DNA of 64,000 nucleotides, from contig NZ_CP041765.1 of NCBI RefSeq assembly GCF_007559025.1, forward strand, positions 62,001 to 126,000, in the 5' to 3' direction. A program made the translations under genes and the position numbers. Position 1 is the stretch's first letter, and each line of letters opens with the position of its first letter. Below, piece by piece: positions 7,926 to 16,677 of this stretch. Source of the DNA: Tomitella fengzijianii (GTDB lineage Bacteria > Actinomycetota > Actinomycetes > Mycobacteriales > Mycobacteriaceae). The notes under the pieces are model-generated. The model saw nothing but the letters and a program-made list of their open reading frames with translations. It did not search any database and had not been told where the DNA came from.

Positions 7926-9401
7926 ATGACCGCACAGCCTGAGCAGTGGATTCGGAACTTCGTGGACGGCGGGTTCGTCGATCCGGACCCCGGCCGCGCG
8001 TTTCCGGCGGTCGACCCCGCCACCGGCAGCGCGTACGCGCGGGTCCATGAAGCGGACGAGGAGCTGGTCGACCGCGCCGTGCGCTCGGCACGCGCCGCGC
8101 TGGACGCCGGCTGGGCCGACTCCGCGGTGAGCGCGCGCGCCGCCCTCATGCGCAAGGTGGCCGACCGCATCGAGGAGCGCTTCGACGAGTTCGTCGCCGC
8201 TGAGATCGCCGACACCGGTAAGCCCATCACGCAGGCCCGCAAACTCGATGTGGCCCGCGCGCCGATGAACTTCCGCGCCTACGCCGACGTGGTCTCGGCC
8301 GCCGGGCAGGACTCGTTCATCACCGAGACGGCCGACGGCGGCCGGGCGCTGAACTACGCGGTGCGCAAGCCCCTCGGCGTCGTCGCGATCATCGTGCCGT
8401 GGAACCTGCCTCTGCTGCTGCTCACCTGGAAGGTGGCGCCGGCGCTGATGAGCGGCAACGCCGTCGTGGTCAAACCCAGCGAGGACACGCCGGCCACCGC
8501 GTCGCTGCTCGCCGAGGTCATCGCCGAGGTCGGCGTCCCGCGCGGCGTCTACAACGTGGTGCAGGGCTTTGGCGCGGATTCCGCGGGCGCGTTTCTCACC
8601 GGACATCCGGGCATCGACGGCGTGACGTTCACCGGCTCGTCGGCCACCGGCACCCACGTGATGAAGACCGTCGCGCCGCGCGTGCGCCCGGTGTCGCTGG
8701 AGCTGGGAGGCAAGAACGCCGCCGTCGTGTTCGACGACGTGGACCTGGGCGAGGCGATCGACGGCCTGTCCCGCTCGATCTTCACCAACACCGGGCAGGT
8801 GTGCCTGTGCACCGAGCGCGTCTACATCCAGCGCGGCATCTTCGACGACGTCGTCGCCGGGTTGGTGGAGCGCGCGGAGAAGCTGCGCCTGGGCCCGCCG
8901 ACCGACTTCGACACCACCACCGGTCCGCTCATTTCGCAGAAGCACCGCGAGAAGGTGCAGTACTACCTGGACCTCGCCGTGCAGGAGGGGGCGCAGGTCC
9001 TCACCGGTGGCGGCGTGCCGCGCATGGAGGGCGCCCTGGCCGGCGGCTCGTGGATCGAGCCGACGCTGTGGACCGGGATCGCCAACTCCGCGCGCGTGAT
9101 GCGCGAGGAGGTGTTCGGCCCCGTCGCCGGCCTGGTGCCCTTCGACTCGGAGGACGAGGCGATCCGCCTGGCCAACGACACCGAGTACGGCCTGGCCGCG
9201 GCCGTGTGGACCAATGATCTGCGCCGCGGCCACCGCGTCGCGCAGAAGATGAACGTCGGCATGTCCTGGGTCAACACCTGGTATTTGCGCGATCTGCGCT
9301 CGCCCTTCGGCGGCGTGGGCCTGTCGGGCATCGGGCGCGAGGGCGGCGAGGCGGCCCTGCACTTCTACACCGAACCCACCAACGTGTGCGTGGCGCTGTG
9401 A
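7926..9401 (+). CDS. nbaE: 2-aminomuconate 6-semialdehyde dehydrogenase (aldehyde dehydrogenase family)
   Basis: A 491-aa NAD-dependent aldehyde dehydrogenase. The general-base glutamate lies in SLELGGKN (E259) and the catalytic cysteine in TGQVCLCTERV (C293). The IIVPWNLPLLL motif is typical of the 2-hydroxymuconic/2-aminomuconic semialdehyde dehydrogenase branch. It is expected to oxidise 2-aminomuconate semialdehyde to 2-aminomuconate, which spares it from spontaneous cyclisation to picolinate. ATG 7926 is chosen; the preceding GGAG is only 2 bases away, so the ribosome site is weak. It is the first gene of a five-gene operon whose other members fix its role. 2-hydroxymuconic semialdehyde is an alternative substrate. 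Confidence 0.88.
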   Translation: MTAQPEQWIRNFVDGGFVDPDPGRAFPAVDPATGSAYARVHEADEELVDRAVRSARAALDAGWADSAVSARAALMRKVADRIEERFDEFVAAEIADTGKPITQARKLDVARAPMNFRAYADVVSAAGQDSFITETADGGRALNYAVRKPLGVVAIIVPWNLPLLLLTWKVAPALMSGNAVVVKPSEDTPATASLLAEVIAEVGVPRGVYNVVQGFGADSAGAFLTGHPGIDGVTFTGSSATGTHVMKTVAPRVRPVSLELGGKNAAVVFDDVDLGEAIDGLSRSIFTNTGQVCLCTERVYIQRGIFDDVVAGLVERAEKLRLGPPTDFDTTTGPLISQKHREKVQYYLDLAVQEGAQVLTGGGVPRMEGALAGGSWIEPTLWTGIANSARVMREEVFGPVAGLVPFDSEDEAIRLANDTEYGLAAAVWTNDLRRGHRVAQKMNVGMSWVNTWYLRDLRSPFGGVGLSGIGREGGEAALHFYTEPTNVCVAL

Positions 9402-9435
9402 CCGCCCGTCCCGTCCCCACCAGCGAGGAGAACCG

Positions 9436-10221
9436 ATGACCGACACCGACACCGACGCCGACGCCCGCGTCGCCGAGCTGGCGCTGCGCCTGGACGCGGC
9501 GCAGACCGCGTGCGCCGACACCCCGAGCATCGAGGGGGAAGGCCCGCTCGACGTCGACACCGCCTACGCCGTTCAAGACGAGCTGGTGCGGCTGCGCACC
9601 GCCCGCGGCGAGCGGATCGTCGGCGTCAAGCTCGGCTTCACCAGCAAGGCCAAGATGGCGCAGATGGGCGTGTCCGACGTGATCGTCGGCCGGCTCACCG
9701 ACGCGATGGCGGTGCCCGACGGCGGCGCCACCGACCTGGCCCGCTACATCCACCCCAAGGTCGAGCCCGAGGTGGCCTACCGCCTGGGCGCCGACGTGGA
9801 CCTGGACGACCCGGAAGCCGACATCGTCGCAGCCGTGGACGCCATCGCACCCGCGCTCGAGATCATCGACTCGCGCTACCGCGATTTCCGCTTCACCTAC
9901 GCGGACGTGGTGGCCGACAACACCTCCGCCTCCGGGTTCGCCGTGGGTGAGTGGGTGCCGGTGCGCGCGGCCGCAGACCTGGCCGTGACGCTGCGGGTGG
10001 GCGACGAGCGGGTCGACGGCAGCACCGCCGCGATCCTCGGCGATCCCGAGCAGGCGCTGCACGCGCTGCTCGACATGTGCCGGCGGCGCCGCATCCCGCT
10101 GAAAGCCGGGTACGTGGTGCTCGCCGGCGCGGCCACCGCGGCGCTGCCGCTCGGCGAGGCCGAGGCTCGCTGCACCGTCGACGGCCTCGGATCCGTCAGC
10201 CTGAAGGGAGTGCGCCAGTGA
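9436..10221 (+). CDS. nbaG: 4-oxalocrotonate (2-oxo-3-hexenedioate) decarboxylase
   Basis: A 261-aa member of the FAH-related hydratase/decarboxylase family. [43 protein letters not shown] and [12 protein letters not shown] are the decarboxylase-branch versions of the conserved motifs; the acidic residues of the EPE segment would bind the divalent metal. It converts 4-oxalocrotonate to 2-oxopent-4-enoate plus CO2 after deamination of 2-aminomuconate. GAGGAG lies 6 bases before the ATG, and the stop overlaps the next start. A second family member at 24790 has the hydratase-type motifs, so the two together cover decarboxylation and hydration. Confidence 0.88.
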   Translation: MTDTDTDADARVAELALRLDAAQTACADTPSIEGEGPLDVDTAYAVQDELVRLRTARGERIVGVKLGFTSKAKMAQMGVSDVIVGRLTDAMAVPDGGATDLARYIHPKVEPEVAYRLGADVDLDDPEADIVAAVDAIAPALEIIDSRYRDFRFTYADVVADNTSASGFAVGEWVPVRAAADLAVTLRVGDERVDGSTAAILGDPEQALHALLDMCRRRRIPLKAGYVVLAGAATAALPLGEAEARCTVDGLGSVSLKGVRQ

Positions 10222-10667
10222 GCACCGAATCCCGCTCTGCGAAAGCCGATTCCGGCAGCACCGTCGTGCAAGGCAAGGCCACGCCCCGCGGGCGCTTCCC
10301 GCACGTCAAGGTGGTGGGCGACCTGATCTTCGTCTCCGGCACCAGCTCACGGCGTCCCGACAACTCCTTCGCGGGCGTCGAGGTGGACGAAATGGGCAGC
10401 ACCGCCCTGGACATCGCGGCGCAGACCCGCGCGGTGATCGAGAACATCCGCGACATCCTCGCCGAAGTCGGGGCGGAGCTGTCGGACGTCGCCCAGATCA
10501 CCACCTTCCTGGTGAACATGAACGACTTCCGCGGATACAACGAGGTGTACGGGCAGTACTTCGACGAGGCGGGCCCCACGCGCACCACCGTCGCGGTGCA
10601 CCAGCTTCCGCACCCGCACCTGCTGATCGAGATACAGGCCGTCGCGCACAAGCCGCAAGGCCGCTGA
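10218..10667 (+). CDS. nbaF: 2-aminomuconate deaminase (RidA/YjgF family)
   Basis: A 149-aa RidA-fold protein with [15 protein letters not shown] near the N-terminus, and [34 protein letters not shown] and a C-terminal [12 protein letters not shown] segment. GTG 10218 overlaps the previous stop by 4 bases (GTGA) and has GAAGGGAG about 7 bases upstream, so it is translationally coupled. In the 2-nitrobenzoate/3-hydroxyanthranilate pathway of Pseudomonas, the RidA-like NbaF hydrolyses 2-aminomuconate to 4-oxalocrotonate and ammonia. The position between the decarboxylase and the dioxygenase genes supports that specific role rather than the general enamine-deaminase role of RidA. Confidence 0.87.
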   Translation: MSTESRSAKADSGSTVVQGKATPRGRFPHVKVVGDLIFVSGTSSRRPDNSFAGVEVDEMGSTALDIAAQTRAVIENIRDILAEVGAELSDVAQITTFLVNMNDFRGYNEVYGQYFDEAGPTRTTVAVHQLPHPHLLIEIQAVAHKPQGR

Positions 10668-10695
10668 CCCACCCCACGAACTGGAGCGCAGGACA

Positions 10696-11217
10696 ATGAC
10701 GAACATCCCCCCGGTCATCGACTTCCAGGGCTGGATCAAGGACCACGAGCACCTGCTCAAGCCGCCGGTGAACAACCAGATGATGGCGCTGGGCAGTGAT
10801 TTCATCGTGCAGGTCGTCGGCGGCCCCAACGAGCGTTACGACTATCACTTCGAGCCGTACGAGGAGTGGTTCTACCAGATCCGCGGTGACATCCACGTCA
10901 ACGTCATGACCGACGACGGACCGCACCGGGTGGACATCCGCGAGGGAGAGACGTGGCTGATGCCGGCGTGGATCCCGCACTCGCCGCAGCGCCCCGACCC
11001 CGAGTCGATCGGCCTCGTCATCGAGCGGGTGCGCGCCGAGGGGACGCTCGAGAAGTTCCAGTGGTACTGCGAACAGTGCCACGCCAAGGTGCACGAGGTG
11101 GAGCTGCAGGTGCGCAGCCTCGTCGACGACATGCCGCCCGTGTTCGAGAACTTCCACAACGACATCGACGCGCGCACCTGCCCGCAGTGCGGCGCCCTGC
11201 ACCCCGGGAAGGGCTGA
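10696..11217 (+). CDS. nbaC: 3-hydroxyanthranilate 3,4-dioxygenase
   Basis: A 173-aa cupin. The Fe(II) ligands H51, E57 and H95 are in place, as is the C-terminal rubredoxin-like metal site C125-x2-C128 and C162-x2-C165. These numbers coincide with my recollection of the structurally studied Cupriavidus enzyme. It opens the ring of 3-hydroxyanthranilate to 2-amino-3-carboxymuconate semialdehyde with O2. The C-terminal iron site makes it the bacterial/fungal dimeric type. A GGAG/AGGA ribosome site precedes the ATG. It is followed after 3 bases by the decarboxylase that acts on its product. This is the gene that most firmly identifies the whole pathway. Confidence 0.95.
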   Translation: MTNIPPVIDFQGWIKDHEHLLKPPVNNQMMALGSDFIVQVVGGPNERYDYHFEPYEEWFYQIRGDIHVNVMTDDGPHRVDIREGETWLMPAWIPHSPQRPDPESIGLVIERVRAEGTLEKFQWYCEQCHAKVHEVELQVRSLVDDMPPVFENFHNDIDARTCPQCGALHPGKG

Positions 11218-11220
11218 CGC

Positions 11221-12234
11221 ATGGCAGAGGAGACCGCAGTGAACGGCAAGATCATCGACATCCACACGCACTACGTGCCCAAGGGCTGGCCGGACGTGTC
11301 GGCCGAGGGCGGGGCGGACGCGCCGTGGCTGCGGCTCGAATCCGAGCACGAGGCCATGATGATGACCGGCACAACCGAGTTCCGGCGCATCCAGTCCGAC
11401 TGCTGGGACGCCGCCGTGCGCCTGGCCGACATGGACGCCGACGGCGTGCACACCCAGGTGGTCTCGCCGACCCCCGTGTTCTTCAACTACGGGCGCACCG
11501 GCGAGCAGGCCGCGAAGATCGCGCGGATCTTCAACGACCTGGCGCTGGAGATCACCGCGCCGGCCGGTGAGCGGATGATCCCGTTCTGCCAGGTGCCGCT
11601 GCAGGACGCCGACCTGGCCTGCGCGGAGCTGGACCGCTGCCTCGACAACGGGCACCGCGGCGTCGAGATCGGCAACCACGTGGGCGACCGTGACCTGGAC
11701 GACGAGGGCGTGGTGACTTTTCTGCAGCACTGCGCCGAGCGGGACGTGCCCGTGTTCGTGCACCCGTGGGACATGGCGAATTCGCCGCGGCTCGACCGGT
11801 GGATGGCGCGCTGGCTGGTGGGCATGCCGTCCGAGTCGCACCTGTCGGTCCTGTCGATGATCCTCGGCGGCGTGTTCGACCGGGTGGACGAGCGCCTCAA
11901 GATCTGCTTCGCCCACGGCGGCGGGTCGTTCGCCTTCTGGCTGGGACGTATGGAGAACGCGTGGCACGGGCGCAACGACGTCATCGGCACCTCCGAGTAC
12001 CCGCCGTCGCACTACCTGGGGCGGTTCCACGTCGACTCGGTGGTGTTCGACGAGCGCGCGCTGCGGCTGCTGGTCGACACCATCGGGCGCGAGCGCGTGA
12101 TGGTGGGCAGCGACTACCCGTACCCGCTGGGCGAGCGGCCGGTGGGCGAGGTGGTGCGCAAGAGCGAGTTCCTCGACGACGCCACGCGCGCACTGATCAC
12201 GCACGGCAATGCGGAGCGGTTCCTGGGGCTGTAG
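11221..12234 (+). CDS. nbaD: 2-amino-3-carboxymuconate-6-semialdehyde decarboxylase (ACMSD)
   Basis: A 337-aa amidohydrolase-superfamily decarboxylase. The N-terminal HxH metal motif (IDIHTHYVP, H15 and H17) is followed by EIGNHVGDRDLDD, a metal-binding HPWDMA, a FAHGGGSFAFWLGRMENAW segment and the C-terminal metal aspartate in VGSDYPYPLGE. It decarboxylates the dioxygenase product to 2-aminomuconate semialdehyde, the substrate of the operon's first gene product. ATG 11221 has GGAAGGG about 7 bases upstream. An internal GAGGAG placed 6 bases before GTG 11239 makes that codon an alternative start, 6 residues shorter. It is the last gene before a hairpin terminator. Confidence 0.94.
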   Translation: MAEETAVNGKIIDIHTHYVPKGWPDVSAEGGADAPWLRLESEHEAMMMTGTTEFRRIQSDCWDAAVRLADMDADGVHTQVVSPTPVFFNYGRTGEQAAKIARIFNDLALEITAPAGERMIPFCQVPLQDADLACAELDRCLDNGHRGVEIGNHVGDRDLDDEGVVTFLQHCAERDVPVFVHPWDMANSPRLDRWMARWLVGMPSESHLSVLSMILGGVFDRVDERLKICFAHGGGSFAFWLGRMENAWHGRNDVIGTSEYPPSHYLGRFHVDSVVFDERALRLLVDTIGRERVMVGSDYPYPLGERPVGEVVRKSEFLDDATRALITHGNAERFLGL

Positions 12235-12260
12235 GAGACCGCGAACAAGTGAAGGACCGG

Positions 12261-12295
12261 CCGGGCGGTGCCGCCGAAAGGGCGGGACCGCCCGG
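12261..12295 (+). terminator. Hairpin after the nba-like operon
   Basis: A two-part stem: CCGGGCGGT at 12261-12269 pairs with ACCGCCCGG at 12287-12295, and an inner CCGCC/GGCGG stem closes a GAAAG loop. It lies 27 bp past the ACMSD stop. No T-run follows, as is common in actinobacteria. Confidence 0.6.
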
Positions 12296-12341
12296 AGCCG
12301 CTGTGCGGGCGTAGCGATGACGGTGCCGAGCGCGCCATTCC

Positions 12342-12376
12342 GTTATGGGCATAGCCCGCGGAGAAAGAGCATTGGT
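12342..12376 (+). promoter_or_regulatory. Shared promoter element, copy B (upstream of MHS permease)
   Basis: GTTATGGGCATAGCCC (12342-12357) is followed by GAGCATTGG (12367-12375). GGCATA and GCATTGG are spaced almost as in copy A upstream of the dehydrogenase (21 against 22 bp). This element lies 65-100 bp before the permease start and suggests regulation by the same protein. Confidence 0.45.
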
Positions 12377-12440
12377 GTGCGGAGCATCACCAGGCTCTAC
12401 TGGATGAGAACCTCGTCTGATAGAGCCCAGGGAGACTACG

Positions 12441-13787
12441 ATGGATCATCAACCGGCACAGCGGCTTTCGCTCCGAGCAGCGCGCCGCAGAACCGCCGCG
12501 GCGATGCTCGTCGGCACCACGCTCGAGTGGTACGACTTCTTCCTCTACGGCACCGCCGCGGCGCTGATCTTCAACAAGCAGTTCTTCCCTGAACTCAGCC
12601 CCACGGCCGGCACGCTGGCGGCCTTCAGCACCTTCGCCGTCGGCTTCGTCGCACGCCCCGTCGGAGGCCTGGTGTTCGGGCACTTCGGTGACCGCATCGG
12701 CCGGCGTAACACGTTGATCGTGTCGCTGCTGATGATGGGCCTCGCGTCCACCTCCATCGGTCTCATCCCGAACTTCGACGCGATCGGTTTCTGGGCACCG
12801 GCGCTGCTGGTGATCGCACGGGTCGTCCAGGGTTTCGGCCTCGGCGGCGAGGGTGCGGGCGCCACGCTGATGTCGATGGAGCACGCCCCGGCGGGCAAGC
12901 GCAACCTGTACGCCGGATTCCCGCAGATGGGCACGCCCGCCGGGCTCGTCGTCGCCAACATCGTATTCCTGAGCATCAGCGCGCTAATGCCGACAGGGGC
13001 CTTCGAATCCTGGGGCTGGCGAATCCCGTTCCTGCTCAGCATCGTGCTGGTTGCGGTGGGCCTGGCCATCCGGCTGCGCGTCGAGGAATCGCCGTCGTTC
13101 TCGCAGGTTGTCGAAGAGAAGAGCGTGGCGCGGTTCCCGCTGCGTGATGCGCTCGACGCCGGCTTCGCCCGGTTGGGGCTCACGCTGTGCGCGGTGCTCG
13201 CGAACTCGGCGGTGGCCTACGTGTTCATGGTGTTCACGCTCTCCTACGGCACCAAGCAACTCGACTACAACAAGGACTTCCTCATCGCCTGCGTCTCCGG
13301 CGCGGCCGTCGTGTGGTTCGTCAGCATCCCGTACTGGACGGGCGTCGCCGACCGCTTCGGCCGCCGGCGGATGTTCGTCTGGGGCTCGCTGGCCATCCTG
13401 GTGTGGTGCATCGCGTTCCTGCCGATGCTGAATACGGGCAGCGTGGTGGTTGCGGCGCTCGCATTCCTGGGGATGGGCCTGATCGTTCCGGTGACCCACA
13501 GCGTGCAAGGTGCGATCATCGCCGACACCTTCCCGGCATCGGTGCGGTACTCGGGAACCTCGCTGATCCTGCAGCTCGGTGCAATCCTCGGCGGCGGTCT
13601 GGCGCCGATCATCTCCACCGCGCTCGTGGGCGAATCCGGCGGATCGGCCGGTGTGACGGTGTACCTCGTGGTCATGTGCGCGATCAGCCTGTCCGGCGCC
13701 GTGGCCCTGTTCCGCCGGGTGCCCGAAGGCGAGCGGGACGGCGAGGCGGTCATCGCGGAGGGCCGTCTGGCAGGGGCCGTCGACTAG
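12441..13787 (+). CDS. MFS permease, metabolite:H+ symporter (MHS) family
   Basis: A 448-aa membrane protein with about 12 hydrophobic segments. The N-terminal TTLEWYDFFLYGTAAALIF and the loop GHFGDRIGRRNTL after TM2 are hallmarks of the MHS group (ShiA, ProP and aromatic-acid relatives). It also has EGAGATLMSMEHAP and a central DRFGRRRMFVWG loop. It should import a small organic acid with protons. AGGGAGA precedes the ATG by about 7 bases. It follows the dioxygenase operon and has its own upstream region carrying the shared element, so 3-hydroxyanthranilate or a related aromatic acid is a reasonable but unproven substrate. A long hairpin follows directly. Confidence 0.87.
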   Translation: MDHQPAQRLSLRAARRRTAAAMLVGTTLEWYDFFLYGTAAALIFNKQFFPELSPTAGTLAAFSTFAVGFVARPVGGLVFGHFGDRIGRRNTLIVSLLMMGLASTSIGLIPNFDAIGFWAPALLVIARVVQGFGLGGEGAGATLMSMEHAPAGKRNLYAGFPQMGTPAGLVVANIVFLSISALMPTGAFESWGWRIPFLLSIVLVAVGLAIRLRVEESPSFSQVVEEKSVARFPLRDALDAGFARLGLTLCAVLANSAVAYVFMVFTLSYGTKQLDYNKDFLIACVSGAAVVWFVSIPYWTGVADRFGRRRMFVWGSLAILVWCIAFLPMLNTGSVVVAALAFLGMGLIVPVTHSVQGAIIADTFPASVRYSGTSLILQLGAILGGGLAPIISTALVGESGGSAGVTVYLVVMCAISLSGAVALFRRVPEGERDGEAVIAEGRLAGAVD

Positions 13788-13805
13788 GAACCGCCTGCGT
13801 TTCCA

Positions 13806-13843
13806 ACGGGGCGCCCGGCACCGCACGGTGCCGGGCGCCCCGT
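13806..13843 (+). terminator. Strong hairpin terminator after MHS permease
   Basis: Perfect 18-bp arms (13806-13823 and 13826-13843) with a 2-base loop, 18 bp after the stop codon. The next gene has a separate promoter region, so this hairpin probably ends the permease transcript. Confidence 0.72.
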
Positions 13844-13860
13844 TGCCGTGCGTCGATGTC

Positions 13861-13905
13861 GTTATGTGCAGAGGGGTATGCCTTGTTGGGAAATCGGCAT
13901 TAGAC
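13861..13905 (+). promoter_or_regulatory. Shared promoter element, copy C (upstream of hydrolase/ABC operon)
   Basis: GTTATGTGCA at 13861-13870 matches copy B in 9 of 10 bases. GGTATGCC (13875-13882) and GCATTAG (13897-13903) are spaced 22 bp, as in copy A. AGGGGTATGCCTT here is close to the inverse of AGGCATACCCCCTT in copy A. It precedes the ATG at 14003 by about 100 bp. Confidence 0.45.
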
Positions 13906-14002
13906 GCGCATTGCATGTGACCCTAATCTCATTACCACGACCTTGTAGACCAGCAACACAGCGCACACAGCCGACGAGGCGCAGTGCAGCCGAGGAGTGG
14001 TG

Positions 14003-14899
14003 ATGGAACTCGTGATCCTGGGAAGCGGTGGCGGCCCGCAGCCGAATCCCAGCCGCAGCGCGCCGGCGATGGCGGTCGAGCACGACGGCGTCGTCTACGT
14101 GGTGGACTGCGGCAACGGCGTGGCCCGCCAACTCGTCTCTGCGGGGTATCGACTCCGCGACCTCGGCGGCGTGCTGCTCACCCACCACCACATCGACCAC
14201 AACGCCGACTACGGAAACCTCGTCGCGCTGGCATGGACCGCGGGCCTCGTCGATCCCGTCCCCGCCTACGGTCCCCGGCCCATGTCGCAGATCACCGACC
14301 AGTATGTCGCGATGAACCGTATCGACGTCGACCACCGCGAGGCGCTCGGCCGGCCGAAGCTGCGCTCGCTGTTCGCCCCGCAGGACGTCGCCGGCGACGG
14401 CACGGTCTTCAGCGCCGACGGCCTCACCGTGACCGCCGCGGCCGTCGAGCACCCGCCCCTGGAGGCGTACGGCTACCGCTTCGAGACCGAGCGCGGCGCC
14501 ATCGCCATCTCCGGCGACACCACGTACTGCCAGGCGATGGTCGAGCTCGCCCGCGGGGCCGACGTGATGGTGCACGAGGCGTTCTCGCCCGAGCATCTCC
14601 ACCTGCTCACCCGCGGCACCAACACCGACGTGGGGCGGCTGCATCAGCACTTCCGGCAGGCCCACACCACCGCTGAGGACGCGGGCCGGGTGGCCGCGGA
14701 GGCCGGCGTCAAGACCCTCGTGCTGTGGCACCTGATCCCCACCGAGGGCGTCACCGATGAGGAGTGGATCACCCAGGCCCGCAAGCACTTCGACGGCGAA
14801 GTGCTCGTCAGCAGCGACCTGCTGCGCGTACCCGTCCGGCGCGGCGTCCTGGACGGGTCCGTCACCCCGGCCGGTTCACCGGCGAAGGAGACACGATGA
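14003..14899 (+). CDS. Metallo-beta-lactamase-fold hydrolase (RNase Z/arylsulfatase-like branch)
   Basis: A 298-aa MBL-fold protein. It starts MELVILGSGGGPQPNPSRSA, with the glycine turn typical of the RNase Z/AtsA-like branch. The metal motif HxHxDH lies at H61-H66, a further metal aspartate is in ISGDTTY, and histidines occur in VHEAF and VLWHLIP. No signal peptide. AGGAG lies 5 bases before ATG 14003. Its stop overlaps the lipoprotein start (ATGA), so it is the first gene of a five-gene unit with an ABC importer. That position suggests that it hydrolyses the imported compound, for example an ester, lactone, lactam or sulfate of an aromatic amine. RNA processing is less likely in this setting. 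The substrate is unknown. Confidence 0.8.
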   Translation: MELVILGSGGGPQPNPSRSAPAMAVEHDGVVYVVDCGNGVARQLVSAGYRLRDLGGVLLTHHHIDHNADYGNLVALAWTAGLVDPVPAYGPRPMSQITDQYVAMNRIDVDHREALGRPKLRSLFAPQDVAGDGTVFSADGLTVTAAAVEHPPLEAYGYRFETERGAIAISGDTTYCQAMVELARGADVMVHEAFSPEHLHLLTRGTNTDVGRLHQHFRQAHTTAEDAGRVAAEAGVKTLVLWHLIPTEGVTDEEWITQARKHFDGEVLVSSDLLRVPVRRGVLDGSVTPAGSPAKETR

Positions 14900-15846
14900 A
14901 GAAGCTGAGCGCGCTCTTCGCGGCGGTGGTCGCGTGTGCAGTCCTCGCCGCGTGCGGCACCGCGTCGGGCGAGATCGAAGGCGACACCTTCCACGTGGGG
15001 ACCATCCCCAACCCCAGCGACGTGGCCATCTATCTCGGCAATACCCAGGGTTTCTACGCGGACGCCGGGGTGACGGTGGAGCCGAAAGTGGCCACCGGAT
15101 TCGCGCCCAACCTCGCCTCCGTCATCAACGGAGAGAGTCAAGTGGGGTTCGCGGCGGTGGTGCCGCTGATCGTCGCCAAGTCCAAGGGCGCCCCGATCAC
15201 GATCATCGCCGGCGCGGACAAGGCGCCCACCGAATACGACCCCGCCACCGACCCGGACCGGGTGTTCGTGGCTGCAGACAGCGGCATCGACGCGCCCAAG
15301 GACCTCGAAGGCAAGACCGTCGCGGTCAACGCGCTCGGCTCCATCCAGGACCTGGGCATCAAGATCATGGTGGAGCGCGATGGCGGCGACCCGGAGAAGG
15401 TCAAGTTCCTCACCCTGGCGTCCAATGACATGGCGGCGGCCATCGCCGGAGGGCGTGTCGACGCCGGCGCACTGAGCGAACCGTTCAGCACCGCTGCGGG
15501 CAAGCGCGGGCTCAAGCCCCTGTTCTCCTACGTCACCAGCCCCACGCCGGGTGCCCCGGTGGGTGCGTATTTCACCAGCGAGGCGACGGCGGACAACAAC
15601 GTCGAGCTGATGGACAAGTTCGTCGCCGCACTGACGAAGTCCAACGAATACGCGCAGGAGCATCCCGACGCGGTGCGAACGGCGCTGGGCGGATACACGA
15701 GGATCCCGGAGAACCTCATCAACGAGATCACCACCTTCGAGTACTCGTCGACCATCACCGATGAGCAGATCAAGCGGCTGTCCGACCTGCTCATCGAGTA
15801 CGACTACATCAAAAAGCCCGTCACGGGTGAGGAGATCCTCCGATGA
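14896..15846 (+). CDS. ABC importer substrate-binding lipoprotein (SsuA/TauA/NMT1-like)
   Basis: A 316-aa lipoprotein. The signal peptide ends at the lipobox LAAC (Cys20), so the mature protein is anchored to the outer face of the membrane. The fold is the NMT1/SsuA type: an FHVGTIPNPSDVAIYLGNTQGFYADAGV opening (split here only for description), EPKVATGFAPNLASVINGE, and KDLEGKTVAVN between lobes. Such proteins bind alkyl or aryl sulfonates, taurine, nitrate, thiamine precursors or aromatic acids. GAAGGAG precedes ATG 14896, which overlaps the MBL stop. Because the operon shares a promoter motif with the 3-hydroxyanthranilate genes, an aromatic ligand is the best guess. Confidence 0.87.
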   Translation: MKKLSALFAAVVACAVLAACGTASGEIEGDTFHVGTIPNPSDVAIYLGNTQGFYADAGVTVEPKVATGFAPNLASVINGESQVGFAAVVPLIVAKSKGAPITIIAGADKAPTEYDPATDPDRVFVAADSGIDAPKDLEGKTVAVNALGSIQDLGIKIMVERDGGDPEKVKFLTLASNDMAAAIAGGRVDAGALSEPFSTAAGKRGLKPLFSYVTSPTPGAPVGAYFTSEATADNNVELMDKFVAALTKSNEYAQEHPDAVRTALGGYTRIPENLINEITTFEYSSTITDEQIKRLSDLLIEYDYIKKPVTGEEILR

Positions 15847-16676
15847 CCGTCGCAGTCAGTACCCGCAGCGTGCGGAACGTCGGCGCAGAAGCGCTCGGCC
15901 CCGCCGCGCAGAAGATCCGCAACGGCCTCATCAGCGGAGGCACGCTCGTCGTGTTCGCGCTGATCTGGCAGTGGCTCGGCGTCATCGACGCCTTCGGCCA
16001 CAACGTGCTGCCCACGTTCACCGACACGATGCGCGCCCTCGGCGAGGTCGTCACCACCGGCGAGTTCTGGCAGAACGTGCGCCACACCATGGTCCAGTGG
16101 GCGATCGGCCTGATCGGCGCCGCACTCATCGCCATCCCCGTCGGCCTGTTCCTGGGCCGCGGCCGGCTGCGGCACCGGTCCACGCGCACCACCATCGACT
16201 TTCTGCGCACCATCCCACCGGTGATGCTGCTGCCGCTGTTCGTCCTGGTGTGGGGCACCGGCCTGCAGATGGTGGTGCTGCTGGCGATCTACGCCGCCAT
16301 GTGGCCGATGCTCACGCAGACCATCGACGGCGTTCGGCAGATCGAACAGATGACGCTGGACACGGCGAAGGTGTTCAAGATCAGCAGGCGGCGCACGTTC
16401 TTCAAGGTGCTGCTGCCGTCCGTCGCCCCGTTCATCACCAGCGGCGTGCGCGTGTCCGCGGTCATCTCGCTGTTCATCGCCATCGTCTGCGAACTCGTGG
16501 CCGGCAGCCCCGGCCTGGGCCAGGCGCTGGCAGAGGCGCAGCACGGCGGCGACTCGCCGCTGATGGTGGCGCTGATCCTCGTCACCGGCATGCTCGGCGT
16601 CCTCATCAACCTCGTGTTCCGGTTCGGGGAGCGCACGCTGCTCGCCTGGCACCCGACCTACGCAAAGGAGGCATGA
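15843..16676 (+). CDS. ABC importer permease (SsuC/TauC-like)
   Basis: A 277-aa inner-membrane permease of the BPD_transp_1 family with about six transmembrane segments and an N-terminal hydrophilic stretch of some 35 residues. The EAA-type coupling loop lies in DTAKVFKISRRRTFFKVLLPSVAP. ATG 15843 overlaps the lipoprotein stop by 4 bases. It pairs with the second permease encoded immediately downstream, so the importer is probably a heterodimer. Most SsuABC/TauABC systems use a single permease gene. Confidence 0.88.
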   Translation: MTVAVSTRSVRNVGAEALGPAAQKIRNGLISGGTLVVFALIWQWLGVIDAFGHNVLPTFTDTMRALGEVVTTGEFWQNVRHTMVQWAIGLIGAALIAIPVGLFLGRGRLRHRSTRTTIDFLRTIPPVMLLPLFVLVWGTGLQMVVLLAIYAAMWPMLTQTIDGVRQIEQMTLDTAKVFKISRRRTFFKVLLPSVAPFITSGVRVSAVISLFIAIVCELVAGSPGLGQALAEAQHGGDSPLMVALILVTGMLGVLINLVFRFGERTLLAWHPTYAKEA

Positions 16677-16677
16677 C

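Noticed and set aside
3300-9560. One continuous minus-strand frame of more than 2000 codons running through pyruvate carboxylase and far upstream.
   Set aside because: Only 3300-6701 shows protein-family similarity. The upstream part is antisense to the aldehyde dehydrogenase and hydrolase genes and is an effect of high GC.
9436-10221. 2-oxopent-4-enoate hydratase as the identity of the first FAH-family gene.
   Set aside because: Motifs and operon position match the decarboxylase branch; the hydratase motifs are in the gene at 24790.
14003-14899. Ribonuclease Z as the identity of the MBL-fold gene.
   Set aside because: The fold fits, but the operon with an ABC importer and the catabolic promoter motif make tRNA processing unlikely.
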